64,000 bases of DNA from Penicillium oxalicum (lineage: Eukaryota; Ascomycota; Eurotiomycetes; Eurotiales; Aspergillaceae). The notes under the pieces were generated by a model. The model did no database searches. It was not told the DNA's origin and saw only the letters and a program-made list of their open reading frames with translations. A program made the translations under genes and the position numbers. Positions 53,117 to 64,000 of this stretch are shown here, piece after piece. The stretch covers positions 248,001 to 312,000 of the forward strand of contig NC_064654.1 of the NCBI RefSeq assembly GCF_001723175.1, in the 5' to 3' direction. Each line of letters starts with the position of its first letter. Within the stretch, counting starts at the first letter, position 1.

Positions 53117-54703
53117 ATGCTTTTCACACGCTCTCAAACCATTCGATCCAGGACTCAGTTGTTTCTGGGTCGACACAACCAAATTTTTTTCCCGCGACAA
53201 ATCTTCCAAAGACCAGCTACGCTCCGTTACTTCGCTGAGTGTAGATCGGTATACTCTGGAGATCCATTGACCAGAAAACTTGACAAAATTCTGGAAATCC
53301 GCCGCCAGAAAGGAAGATTTATTGAGCCAGTCAATCCACGAGAAAGTGCAAAAATGGTGGATTTTGGCTCAAATGATACTCTTTCTCTCAACTCTTCAGG
53401 CCTTTTGCGCAAAGCTTTTCTCGATGAAGTTGTCAAGAATCCTGACTTTGAAGTGGGCAGTCGATCCACGCGGATCTTCGAAGGCACAACTCAGTACTTA
53501 CTAGACCTGGAAGAATACTTGGCCGGACTTCATCGAGCAGAATCTGCATTATTTTTCCCGTCTGGGTACGAGGCCAATGTTGCTATCTGGTCGACTATTC
53601 CTCAACCGGGTGACTTTGTGGTGTATGACGAATACGTTCACGCGAGCATCCATGATGGAATGCGTCAGGGTAGAGCGTCGAAGCGAATGTTCTCTCATAA
53701 TGACTGTGAATGTCTGCGAGAGTGCCTCCTGGATATATGCAAGTCCAATCCGGCGGTGGCAGAAGGACAACATACAGTTTTCATAGCCCTCGAATCCATC
53801 TACAGCATGGATGCTGACATCGTTCCAATCCACGAGATGCTCAATCTGACAAAGGAAATTCTCCCTCGTGGTAATGTGATATTCTCAATCGATGAGGCAC
53901 ATTCCAATGGGTTGATCGGAGAGAATGGATCAGGATTGGTTTGTCACTATGGACTCGAGAGCGAGATTTCTATCCGACTACACACGTGTGGTAAAGGCCT
54001 CGGGTCAACTGGAGGTACGTCTCATCTACAGAGCTCTCGGGACAATTTGAAACGATATAGGCTATAACTCATGAACAGCTGCCGTGTTGACCAATGAAAC
54101 CATGCGGTCATATCTGATCAATTATGCGAGAGGCCTGATCTTCTCTACCGCTCCGGCTTTCCCGTGTCTAGCAGCTGTCAAAGGGGGGTATAACATCGTG
54201 GCAAGCAAGGAGGGCGACGAGGTTGGTTCTCAAATGAGCATGGTCCCTTGAGACAAAAAGTTTCTCACTGAAACAATTAACAGCGTCGCCTGCGCCTGCA
54301 AAACAACCTCAGCAATTTCTATGAAAAGCTCACTCGGCATCCTACCTGGGCAAAATGTGCTTTCAGCGGCATACTCAGTCTCCCAACTGAAAAAGTGTGG
54401 CGCACAGGAGACTTTCTGACTCCAATTATTCCACTCGTCACGGAGCCTGGCCAGGCATCGAGCCTTGCGCGAAAAATGCAGAGTGCAGGGTATCAGGTGA
54501 ACCCAGTGTTTTACCCCATCGTGCCCCGAGACAAGGAACGGGTTCGACTAGTAATGCATGCAGATAATACATCTGCTCAGATTGACGAGGTAGTCCACCT
54601 GATTATGACCTGGGCGACCTCACGGCTTGCGAACCAGTTGCAAAGGTCAGACCGCCTTGTGCCTGAAGGAGACATGTACCAGAACGTGGCATTTTCGGAT
54701 TGA
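53117..54703 (+). CDS. PLP-dependent alpha-oxoamine synthase (BioF/ALAS/KBL family)
   Basis: Enzymes of this family condense an amino acid with an acyl thioester, losing CO2 to give an alpha-aminoketone. Three exons: 53117-54014, 54079-54221 and 54284-54703, giving 486 residues. Seen: PLP-binding LHTCGKGLGSTG with the Schiff-base Lys293; FSIDEAHSNGLIGENGSG with Asp259 and His262; VGSRSTRIFEGTTQYLLDLE, SALFFPSGYEANVA and FGSNDTLSLNSSG. The catalytic residues are all present. The N-terminus (MLFTRSQTIRSRTQLFLGRH, rich in Arg, no acids) resembles a mitochondrial presequence. Housekeeping ALAS and BioF differ in length and context; this one sits head to head with an A-T-reductase gene, so secondary metabolism is the better inference. 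The exact substrates are unknown. The second intron has donor GTTGGT, weaker than usual. Confidence 0.88.
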
Positions 54704-55895
54704 GCTCTACGGGGTACTTGTTCCCATGTCCGGAGTGTGGGCATGATTTGATCGCAATGAGGTTATTCATCGATTGTCCCGCACAAAATTTTTTTGGTCA
54801 GAATTTCATAGATCTATGTAAAAGCAAAACAACTAGTGACCTAGCTGCTAGATTTCATCGCGAGCCCTAGCACTGCAAGACTTGCATATGGGACTAGTCC
54901 ATACCTAAGGGGCTCATAACTCAAAGACTCGAGACCTGGTCTCTCAAGATTTCCTTGGGTGTGGTCTGCCCACAACTCAGACTTCAGCCGGAGTTGATAT
55001 GTGCAAGCGAGTCTTCAATGTCGCTTGAAGGACACACCCCTCGGAGGCCGACTGGTTACAATAGCAAGGTTGTAAGGCGTCATTCTGTCGTCTATAATCT
55101 GAGGATAGATCCGCTATAATTACCAGACGATCTGATCAAACAAGAGCATCTAACATCTGCAAATAACAGATGTTGGGATTTAAAAAAAATACAAGATATT
55201 TGAAACACTTCAATTTTTTGAAGTTGGGCGGGAGTGAAAGAGTCCGCAAGTGGACAAACCGCTATCAATGGCCTACCGAAGAGTCCTTCGTAAGTGCCAA
55301 GGAAATACGGGCCGAGCAGTCTTGGCGGAAATTGAGGCTCCAAGGACCATTTGCAAGTCCCAAAGGGGTGCCGCTACATAAGTCGAGGGTTGGCCCGAAG
55401 CCGCTTTAACTATAACCTGTTTGAAACTTTTCAGTTCTATCTAGCCAACAGGTCTTGTGTCCTGCGATGCAGGCCCCTTGACAAAAGCCCGGAGAAGCTA
55501 GGCCGGTGCGGGTAGCGGCCATGACTGTCGCAAAACGGGTCGTTGGAATACTTAGTCAAGTCCCTTCTATGCCGGCAGTCCAGCTACGTCATGCGTAATT
55601 ACACGCGCTTGCCGAATAATCTACGAGTACGTTGAGCACTTCCAAAAAAAAAGATCAGGTGGAAAGCCAATGGTTGCAAGTTCATTTCTAGTTCGTGAAG
55701 TATTATTTCAAAGACCCATCGCTTTTCAAAAAAAAAAAAAAAAAAAAAAAGGGAATTGTAAAACAAAAGAATTAGGTCCGTCTGAACGACGGGACCGGGA
55801 AAGACGCCCCCCCGAAAAACGCCGCAGCCGCCATGACCCACAAGAATGCAGAAAGTGTTTAAAGCGAAAAAACAAGACAGTCGATCTCAACAACT
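54704..55895. other. Intergenic region between oxoamine synthase and desaturase genes
   Basis: 1.2 kb with convergent gene ends and no supportable gene. It contains a 23-nt poly-A run and, at its right end, the desaturase 3' flank. Confidence 0.5.
55728..55750 (+). repeat. Poly-A run, 23 nt
   Basis: Uninterrupted adenines about 170 bp downstream of the desaturase stop, which is transcribed toward it. It could be simple sequence or an old retroposed tail; no element is attached. Confidence 0.9.
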
Positions 55896-57344
55896 CTAAG
55901 CAGCATCCGCGGTGGGAATAGGCTCAGGGATCTTGGTGACTTGCTGACCAGCGCGAATGACACGCTGACCCATCTCGTCGCGAACGTATTCCGAGTTCTC
56001 CTTGTGGCTGCGCTTCCAGATCTCGACCTCGCATCCGCCGCGAATGACACCGACACGCATGGTGGAGAGCAAGTTGTGAGCGGCGTTGGAGTGGTAGTAG
56101 ATGCCGCCATTGAACATGGCAGTGGCATCCTTGCCGATACCCGAGTTGATCATGGCCTTACCACCGGGGTGGTCCTTGATGAAGTCGGTCACGTCGTGAA
56201 CAACACCGGCAATGGCGATGAGACCACGGCCATTCTTGGCCTGCTCCACGTACTCGTCCCACTCCATGACGGGCAGCTGATCAAGAGGGGTACCCCAGTC
56301 AAGGCGGGCACGCTTCTGGTCAATCTTCTTCTGGAGCTGCTGGACGCGACCCTTCTCGATCTCGTTGGAGCGGAACTGCTTGAGATCGTAGGCGAGGCCA
56401 AGCTGCTTCCACATCCAGATGGTCCATTTGGTGGGGTCGTACTGGTGCCACTCGATGGCGTTGCGGTAGTCCGAGGGGAACTCGTGGTGGAAGTTGTGGT
56501 ATCCCTCACCGAGAGTGACAAGGGCGGTAATGACGTGGTCACGAGGGGAGTTGCGGTCATCGAAAGGCTGGTCACCAAGCCAGTGGGCCAGGGAGTTAAC
56601 GCAGAAGGTAGCCTGCTGGACGAAGAAGATGCGCAGAATACCAGCGTAGACGAATCCACCGAACCAGTCACCCCAGCCGAGTCCGGCCACGAGCATGGGG
56701 ACAATCAGACCCATACCGAAGACGACCTTCAAGTAGTTGCGGTGCTGCCAGATGACAACGGGGTCCTCGTTCAGATCAGAGATGTCGGTACGGCCGATAC
56801 GCTTGGGGTTCTGCTTCATGACCATCCAGCCGAGGTGAGAGTACCAGAAGCCCTTGCGGACGGAGTAAGGGTCCTTCTCGGTATCGGTGTAGCGGTGGTG
56901 AGCACGGTGGCCGCGAGCCCACCAGCGGATGGAACCCTCAACGGCACCACCACCAACAAGGGCAAGCCAGATGCGGAGAGGCAGAGTAGCGGAGTAGGAG
57001 CAGTGAGCCCAGAGACGGTGATAACCTAGAGCCCATCCAGAATTAGTCCCACCAACTCGTTTTCACAGGGGCGGCACGGCAGTGTTAAGAGGGATGGCAT
57101 GCTTACCTGCGGTGATACCGAGACCAGTGAAGAAGTAGTAGACGACGGCCCAAACGGCAGTCTTCAGTTGGAGAGGCACCCAGAGAGACTGGATGCATCC
57201 GTAGGCCGGAATGCCAATGATGAGGAACACGTTCAACCAGTTGACGTGCTTGTACCAGTTCTGACGGGTCATGGCGGTATCGGCAATGTGAACCTTCTTC
57301 GTATCCGTCGCCCGAGGGCGAGCAGACTCAGTCTTGGCCGACAT
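55896..57344 (-). CDS. ole1/sdeA: Stearoyl-CoA (delta-9) desaturase with C-terminal cytochrome b5 domain
   Basis: Introduces the delta-9 double bond into palmitoyl- and stearoyl-CoA at the ER, making the main unsaturated fatty acids. Two exons on the minus strand: 57344-57107 and 57025-55896, 455 residues, normal for the fungal fusion form. Seen: all three histidine boxes, HRLWAH at about 82-87, HRAHH at 119-123 and EGYHNFHH ending at 260; several hydrophobic helices; and a cytochrome b5 domain with HPGG at 365-368 ([15 protein letters not shown]), which supplies electrons without a separate b5. The intron (81 nt) lies just before the first His box. It is the standard essential enzyme and shows no lesion. 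Its promoter should lie in the long empty stretch to its right. Confidence 0.96.
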
Positions 57345-60300
57345 GGTGTGTGTCGTGAATGAGTGCGAAGAGGATGTGGAAGGGAAGGGTGATCGATTCC
57401 AAAAGAAAAGTTCACCAGGTAGGGATGGGGAAGCGTTGGTTATTTTATACAAAGGGCCCACCGAAGACCAACGTTGGGGATGGTAGGGTCCTGATCGCCA
57501 ACAGATGTATGGGGAAGCCCGGCGCAAGGCGAATCAGACGGGCTCTTTACCTAGGAGAAGGATAAAAAAAAATCACAAGATCCCGAGGTCTGCCAGTCGT
57601 GTCGAATTGGGACTCAGCAAGACAGAAGAAATGAGCCTCTCGGACAGGACGATCAGCATACGCCTTTGCTTTCCACGGCCTGTCCTGTTCGATCTGCCCT
57701 TATTTTTCTTGTCTGTCAGTGGCAAGGTCCCTTCAGTCTGGCCATCGATGACTGATATGGATGTTGGGTCCGCCCCAACGCTTTGTGGCCTGAGGCGAAA
57801 TGGAGTCTAATCCGTGGAGCCGGCGGAGTTGATTGGCTGCCGTCGGAGTAAGACGGGGCCGCGCCGGATAGCCCAAGCCTAAAGGGGAAGGCTTCCTTGG
57901 AATGAACCGGTTGTGGCAAAATATCGAGAAGACGCAACATGCCAACTCTCCTTGCAACCCGATTGAGTCCCGGACCCGCTCGGAACCGATGTGGTTGTGA
58001 CTGGGATTGTTCGGTAGCTGATTCACTGTGTGGCCATGGAAGAAGGCCTCCAGGTTGTGTGGAATTCGGGAAAGACTGCTGGTGAGACATGAAAGATCCT
58101 GTGGTGTCAATTGTCTGACCTGCACGATCATCCCTCGGCGTCCTCTTACTCTGCACTGTACCTTTTTCCGACCGTGCCTGAAACGGAACAGGCCTTCCGT
58201 CGAGGAAAACCAATGCCAGCCGGTCCGCCTTTCGTTGGGAGCACGTGATCTGAAGATTGTTCTCAGGCCTAGACCGTTCAACCTTGCCATCAACTGTGCA
58301 TTCAGAGAGTGGTCCGGTACATGGCGGTACCTCCATTATATGGAGCGACTTAAGAGACTGCCAGTACCCCCATGTACCATGTGGCATGTTCACAGCTTCC
58401 CCCAATAATAAGATGGTGTATTGTACAATACTGGCAGGACGCCTTCCCTTGCGAAGCTGGACAAGCAGATCCGCAGAGGCCTGTTCAGAATCCTCCATCC
58501 GCCCGATTGATACTTTGCGCAAATTTCGACGCTCTGACGCTTGAAGTGACGACATTTGCTTGACTACCATGCATGCTCCTGTGATTGATCGGACCCCCCG
58601 CCAGATTTCAGGTGTCACATGAATAAGAAACAGCCGAAGTTCAACAACCTCCGCGGTCGGGGCCCGTTGCTTGACGCGCCATCGCACGGTCCCCACCGTG
58701 CGTCACAGTGACCCTACAGGACATCCATATACACATACTCCATGATATCGAGACCAGCGTAGTGGCGGAGTCTATGAAACCTCAGTAACTCACAGTCCAC
58801 TCTCCCACCCGACGAGCCACCGCGTGCGGCGTCATTCCGACGCAAAAGAGAGGGGGGGAGCGGAGGATTGATTCATCCTTCTGAGTGAGTTGATCAAATG
58901 AGGGCAGAAAACACCTCTACGATTGATGCCCTACGCAGGGAGCTCTTGGGACTCCAGACAGTGGGCTGAAAGCGAGCTCCATCCCATGTCCAGACCTGAG
59001 TCGAGGGGAACACCTTGAAGGCTGACCCAACCGAGGCTCGAGTTCCATGGTCTCAACGGTTGATCAGCCGTTGAACGAGAACTAGAGCATCAGTTCGCCA
59101 TTTCGCAATACTCAACAAATTCGTCCCTGCGCCCATGGGCCCTTGACTCAGTCTATTATGTGGACGATATCCATCAGTTATGATGTTGACCGCGATGCAC
59201 CATCGGCCCGAGGCAGTCCAGGTAGTCTTTCATGAGCCTTGCCAGCAAAGAAAAGCGCTACCCACAGTCGGATCACCTTGACCTGAGAGGGGGTGTGTGT
59301 GTTAATGCGCTGGAGTGTGTTGGTACTCTCCTCCTGGTCGTGACGGCAAATGTTACGAGACTCAAATCTCACTCTGTACGTATCCTCCGGGAAGGCTTGT
59401 TTCTCATGTAGGGGCTTCGGTACCAGCCCTGGATTTAACTTCTTGCTCACTGGGAATTGGGCCAAGCCGTAAGATCTTGGCTCCCATGAAAACACGGTCG
59501 GCTTGTAGTCACTGATGACCTGAGCTATAGCTAGACCTATGCTTAACAACGATTTCACTGCCCTGCGTGGAGGGTTGTCTGCGGTAGGATCCGCAGGACA
59601 TTCCTGATAAGCACACCCGGCGCCCTCCCCCTTTGACGGGCAGCTCCGTCAGATTGACTTTTGCTTTATCAGATTGACGATCGACTTCAGATAAAGAATC
59701 CCCTCGAGATCAAGCGCAGGGATCAATACGCCAGAGACGCGGAGCGGGTGATTGTTTTTGTCACATAGACTGGTCCGACTTCAGCGTGTGCACAGTCTCC
59801 GACAGTCTGTCCAGCCCCTCCTTCGCAAGACACAGAGAAATCTCGAGTCTTGAACAAGCTAGGTGAGCAGATGTCATGGTCAAGCTTTCTCTGCACAAGA
59901 CTACGAACGAGCTGCCCCATCATACTCATCTATTACAAAGGTAGGCGATGGATGGATCATTGTTGGGGCTCTTGTCAAGTCTAGACTGGCTTACTTCTTA
60001 TCCACCTCTAGCTGTTACCCGTCAAATAGCTATTCAAAATTTTTCCAAACATGATCGCTCATATATTGGCTTATTCTCTTGCCCGCCGGGAACCCCATTC
60101 CTCCACACCCATCGTGATGATGCACCATTGCACCTAGTAATCCGCTTTCCCGCACCATGGCGGCTGAACTGTGTGTGTGCTTATCTCCTCCACTTGAGTG
60201 GAGGGCGGACGGTCATCCGTCGACCGCCATTCGATCCCAAAACCGCTCCAAGTGCTCCACGCCCCCGCACCGGCAGATAAGCCCAACCCACCTCTCACGT

Positions 60301-60992
60301 TGCACTCTCTGCTCCCCCAAACCCTCGTGTCTTGTTCCGTGGCACGGCAACACTGACACCCAAGTCCGATCTCAGGCTTTCTCCGAGGCGAAAAACGATC
60401 TTTCTAGCGCAACTCGGAGTTGACGACTCCTCCGTAGGGCGTGGGGGAATCCACCCTCTGGTGGCTTGTGACTGGTCCTGGACTCTCCATCGGACTGTGG
60501 CTATCTTTGATGAGTCCACTAGAATCCAGTTATGCAATGCTCTTGGCTAAGATCGACTTTCACATCCCGCAACAGATAGGAGGGGGGTCCTGGAGAGCGT
60601 TGACAAGAAATGGGCTCTTATCGTCCTGTCCGTGTTACGCTTCCCCACACAAATTGTCGGAGTCACAGATGGCGACGGTAACTCGTGGACGATGCGACTG
60701 GTCGGGTCGGGTGCAAAGAAGCTTGGCCTCGGGTCTTTTGACTGGAAAGGCAGCTTCTTAGACTTTGATTTTCAAATTTAATTCTTGGCTTCCCTTGACT
60801 CAAAAACTCGGGTGCAACTTGAGTGTAGGGCTTAGTTGAATGATCTTCTGGTGGCAGTTGATTGATAAATGACCCAGCATCCCTCGGTTCTGTGGAAATT
60901 CTGAGACCTGGGATCTAGAGCGCTCGAACTCCATCTGATTCAATAGTCCTATTACCAGAGGGACCATCACGACCAGGACCACCACCCTCACC
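57345..60992. other. 3.6-kb gene-free region between desaturase and purine permease
   Basis: Promoters of both divergent genes lie here. The longest open frame (minus, 57716-58696) begins with GTG, has no domain, and overlaps equally open frames on both strands, so I treat it as chance in G/C-rich DNA. GATA-type motifs occur (for example AGATAA at 60285-60290), as expected upstream of a nitrogen-controlled permease, but such motifs are frequent by chance. Confidence 0.45.
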
Positions 60993-63100
60993 ATGGATGG
61001 TCCAGATCAAATTGGACCCGATCACAGGCCAGGCCGGACCGTTGGCGACAAGTTTCGTCGAGTGGTCAAGACTTTCACCACGAGGTAGGCCGAATCCAAT
61101 ATCGCACGGGTACTATCCATCTTCTGGATGTGTATCTGCCTCTTTCAATGCAGCAGCGGACTAACTGCGCCGTCGCTCTTTGTAGAGATGGCCTCCTTGG
61201 AAGCTACGACTACGCCTACCTTTTCATTCCCCGACTGCCGTTTACGAAACGAGCCCGCAAGTCTGCGCCATTCTTCGGACTAGAGGACCGTGTACCTGTC
61301 GTGTTGGCGTTGATTCTCGGTATGTGCGGCTGGACAACTATCCCCCGATGGTGTGACTTGAAGGTCTAACTGTTTCCAGGACTGCAACATGCTTTGTCGA
61401 TGTTGGCTGGAGGTGCGTTTTTAAACTCCACCGTATCAATAAGAGCTACGACTCTGTGGATCGAGCACTGATGAATCTTTCGCTTAGTGATCTCTCCGCC
61501 GATTATTCTCGGTGGCTCGGGAGGGGTCAATTTTGGCGACGAGCTCCATCAATATCTGGTGTCGACCTCGCTGATCGCCTCGGGTCTGTTGAGTGCGATG
61601 CAAATGGCACGGTTCCGCATCATTGGCACCAAGTACTTTGTGGGGACCGGCTTGCTCTCAGTGGTTGGTACGTTGCTCGTTGCGCTTGCTTGTCAGCGGA
61701 TGGATTGAAGAACTCCCTCCTCCGGACTACCACAATATCGGAATCTTCAAAGTCTCACAATGGCTTCTACTCCAGGAACCTCCTTTGCGACCATCACTGT
61801 GGCTACCGGCACCTTTTCTCAAATGTACAAGTCAGGTTACTGTCCTACCGACGCGGACGGCAATCGACTGCCCTGTCCCCAAGGCTACGGTGCTCTGCTT
61901 GGGACGTCCTGCCTCTGCGCTCTCCTCGAGATCGGTCTTTCTTTCACCAGTAGTCGCATCCTCTCTCGCATTTTTCCGGCTCTGGTCACAGGTCCCACGG
62001 TTCTCCTCATCGGCGCCTCGCTCATTCAATCCGGGATGCAAGACTGGGCGGGTGGCACTGGCTGTGTGCCCGCATCGTCGACAGCACCCAGACCACTGTG
62101 CCCAAGCGCGAGTGCGCCACACGCTCTGCCCTGGGGAAGCCCCGAGTTTATCGGGCTCGGCTTTCTCGTCTTTGTCACAATCATCCTCTGCGAGCGGTTC
62201 GGTCCTCCCATTCTGAAGAGCTGCGCCGTCGTCGTAGGATTGGTCGTTGGATCGATCGTCGCCGCAGCCTGCAACTACTTTGAAAGTTCCGGAATCACCG
62301 CCGCACCGGTCGCCTCGTTCCCCTGGGTTCGCACCTTCCCTCTCTCCATCTACCCACCTCTGATCCTTCCCTTACTCGCGCTATACATTGTCCTCCTGAT
62401 GGAATCCATCGGCGACATCGCCGCCACCTGCGACGTCTCCCGCCTGGCCGTTGAAGGCGCCACCTTTGACTCTCGAATCCAAGGCGGCGTTCTGGGCAAC
62501 GGACTTACCTCGATCATTGCCGGACTCATGACCATCAGTCCCATGTCTGTCTTTGCCCAGAACAACGGTGTTATTGCCCTGACCAAATGTGCCAACCGCA
62601 CTGCCGGATTCTGCTGCTGCTTCTTCCTCGTGATCATGGGAATCTTTTCTAAATTTGCCGCCGCATTGGTGAGTATCCCCAGTGCGGTCCTGGGCGGCAT
62701 GACCACGTTCCTCTTCAGCAGCGTGGCGGTCTCCGGCATTCGAATCATTTCAACCATTGATTTCACCCGTCGGAATCGATTTATTCTGACTGCGTCATTC
62801 TCGTTGGGAATGGGAATCACCTTGGTGCCAAATTGGTGGGGGTATGTGTTTACGTATGAGGGGGACAATCACGCATTGGCGGGATTGCTGAACGCAGTGG
62901 ATCTGGTCATGGAGAACGGGTTTGCCGTGTGTGCGATAATGGGGGTGATTTTGAACTTGATCATTCCCGAGGAGGCGGATGAAGCGCCGGCGGTGTTTCA
63001 TTCCGCAGACCCGGACGAAGTCGCACAGACTCCGACGGTCACCGATCTGGGAGAAGATGCTTCTGGAAAGATGGAGCATCCGATGCCGATGATCAAGTAG
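60993..63100 (+). CDS. Uric acid-xanthine permease, NAT/NCS2 family (UapA/UapC-like)
   Basis: Proton symporter taking up uric acid and xanthine at the plasma membrane. Five exons: 60993-61084, 61186-61319, 61380-61412, 61488-61667 and 61776-63100; the sum gives 587 residues (UapA has 574, UapC 580). Seen: LQHALSM near residue 78, the NAT signature QNNGVIALTKCANR beginning at about 408, and ESIGDIAATC with Glu at about 356. In UapA the substrate-binding residues are also Glu356 and Gln408. The protein is strongly hydrophobic with 12-14 helices. The tail is Glu/Asp-rich and Pro-containing (EEADEAPAVFHSADPDE), in the position where UapA carries its endocytosis signal. Exon 3 is only 33 nt. Family knowledge: expression is induced by uric acid through UaY and needs the nitrogen activator AreA; I found no clear UaY site. 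Confidence 0.93.
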
Positions 63101-63448
63101 GCACCTTCGATTTCAGGCAGATGTTTTGTCAAAGTTATGATATTAATACAGAACGTTCCATTCCATCCATCATATCGTTGAGATTCAGTGCAGATGGACA
63201 AGGTACCTAATTTTTGTAAGCTTTTGGACGAGCTCTCTGATAGAATAGGTTACCGGGTCTCTGGCCGACTGAATCTCTGTTCATGTGTGGAAAGGGTTAC
63301 CAGGTATTTGTAATACCATCACTAGTCGAGTGCATCGTGACTTTTGTCTCCCGCAGCGAGCACAGAGGAATCACCAAGAACCCGAGCTTTGACCAAATCG
63401 CCACTCCGCCCGTCCGTATCTCCGTGACAGCAACAACCTCCAGCTCGC
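63101..63448. other. Convergent 3' region
   Basis: 348 bp between the stop of the permease and the stop of the MOSC gene on the other strand. It is A/T-rich, likely the two 3' UTRs. Confidence 0.6.
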
Positions 63449-64000
63449 CTACACTCCCTCAACCTTTTCCCCCGGAGCCAACATCTTAATATATCGATGC
63501 GACCCCGTCTCCAAAACCTTGACCTCATCACCGACCTCGAGACAAAACTCCTGCACGGCCGGAACCAGCTGCAGCCCCAGACACGCATTTGTCAAATCCC
63601 CCTCATCAATGCGTCGATACGCCTTCAACGTCCGATCCGGCTCCGCCCTATGTCTCTCCCCGGTATCCGGATCCACATTCGGCAAGAGACATCGAACAGT
63701 CCGACACGCGGCATACACTTCCGTCTTCCCGATCAAAACTTTCTTCCAATGATCCTCGGCAAACGGCCCTGGACCCTGGATGATGATGTTGGCGCGGAAC
63801 CGCCGCATGCTCAGATGGGGGATAGATTCCGCACATCGGCCCGCCACGTCGTGGTGGCTGGTGATGTTGAGCAGGTGGATTGGATAGGCGTCAGCAAAGG
63901 CTGTGTGGGGTTGAAACCCGAGGTGTTCTTTCCGGGGCGCATTGCGGAAGATTTCCCGACGGTGAGATGGATGAAGGCGAAATAAGCTTAGAGGGGAATT
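63449..64000 (-). CDS. MOSC-domain protein, C-terminal part (N-terminus beyond window)
   Basis: The frame is open from the right edge to a stop at 63449, about 183 codons. Seen: HTAFADAYPIHLLNITS, MRRFRANIIIQGPGPFAEDH, VLIGKTEVYAACRTVRC and LLPNVDPDTGERH, all typical of the MOSC domain in YcbX/mARC-type molybdenum-cofactor proteins. The Cys in AACRTVRC is a candidate molybdenum ligand. Family knowledge: such proteins reduce N-hydroxylated substrates such as amidoximes, using cytochrome b5 and its reductase; the fungal role is not settled. The missing N-terminal half should contain the MOSC N-terminal beta-barrel domain. Splice sites upstream could not be tested. It is not the molybdenum-cofactor sulfurase HxB on the available part, because the CxxVRCLLPNVDP pattern differs from what I expect there. 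Confidence 0.8.
   Translation of the reverse strand, partial: NSPLSLFRLHPSHRREIFRNAPRKEHLGFQPHTAFADAYPIHLLNITSHHDVAGRCAESIPHLSMRRFRANIIIQGPGPFAEDHWKKVLIGKTEVYAACRTVRCLLPNVDPDTGERHRAEPDRTLKAYRRIDEGDLTNACLGLQLVPAVQEFCLEVGDEVKVLETGSHRYIKMLAPGEKVEGV

Noticed and set aside
55728..55750. Poly-A tail of a retroposed element
   Set aside because: No transposon coding sequence or target-site duplication could be seen beside it.
57716..58696. 326-codon open frame on the minus strand upstream of the desaturase
   Set aside because: It starts with GTG, has no domain or compositional signature, and overlaps other open frames of similar quality on both strands in G/C-rich DNA.
63497..63985. Plus-strand open frame of 162 codons at the right end
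   Set aside because: It is the antisense shadow of the MOSC gene, which has clear motifs on the minus strand.
63449..64000. hxB molybdenum-cofactor sulfurase, suggested by the purine permease neighbour
   Set aside because: The visible motifs (CRTVRCLLPNVDPDTG) fit the YcbX/mARC MOSC type better; the diagnostic N-terminal NifS-like domain lies outside the window.

Overview
The window is nuclear DNA of a filamentous ascomycete, most likely a Eurotiomycete of the Aspergillus/Penicillium type. The evidence is short GT-AG introns (about 55-122 nt in most genes), fungal-only families (a fungal rhodopsin-like membrane protein, a UapA/UapC purine permease, Rot1, Aim41, a C2H2 factor entering a fungal transcription-factor domain) and intron-containing nuclear tRNA genes. 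I reconstructed exons by hand from splice signals and reading-frame continuity; no homology search was run. There are 17 protein-coding loci (two cut by the window edges) and two tRNA-Ser genes.

Layout. 1-4.2 kb: a C2H2 transcription factor cut by the left edge, then a PHO89-type Na+/phosphate symporter. 6.9-18.8 kb is a dense housekeeping island: karyopherin Mtr10 (-) and SmE (+) share a 347-bp divergent promoter; SmE converges on 5-formyl-THF cyclo-ligase (49 bp between stops), which is divergent from Rot1; Rot1 converges on Aim41, which is divergent from nucleoporin Nup170. 20.1-21.4 kb: a TauD-type 2-oxoglutarate dioxygenase. 21.4-29.9 kb is an 8.5-kb stretch with no supportable gene, containing two guanine runs of 30-31 nt, microsatellites and a G-quadruplex motif. 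29.9-36.1 kb: an EXPERA (TMEM97-like) ER protein, the ubiquitin shuttle/protease Ddi1 and a membrane RING-H2 protein. 39.9-41.4 kb: a rhodopsin-like seven-helix protein. 42.3-43.8 kb: two nearly identical tRNA-Ser(CGA) genes in opposite orientation. 44.1-46.4 kb: an M3 metallopeptidase. 48.7-54.7 kb: a divergent pair made of an NRPS-like adenylation-thiolation-reductase locus and a PLP-dependent alpha-oxoamine synthase. 55.9-64 kb: the delta-9 acyl-CoA desaturase, a purine permease and the C-terminal part of a MOSC-domain protein.

The most notable feature is the 48.7-54.7 kb pair. The NRPS-like gene has one in-frame TGA exactly between its thiolation and reductase parts, and the reductase has Gln where the catalytic Lys of the Tyr-x3-Lys pair belongs. 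It sits head to head with an apparently intact alpha-oxoamine synthase. Either the assembly line is decaying, or the reductase has become dispensable and the synthase provides another way to consume the carrier-bound intermediate. Other anomalies are a one-base frameshift in the otherwise conserved nup170, a Ddi1 start codon interrupted by an intron, and a dioxygenase tail with seven histidines spaced exactly three residues apart.
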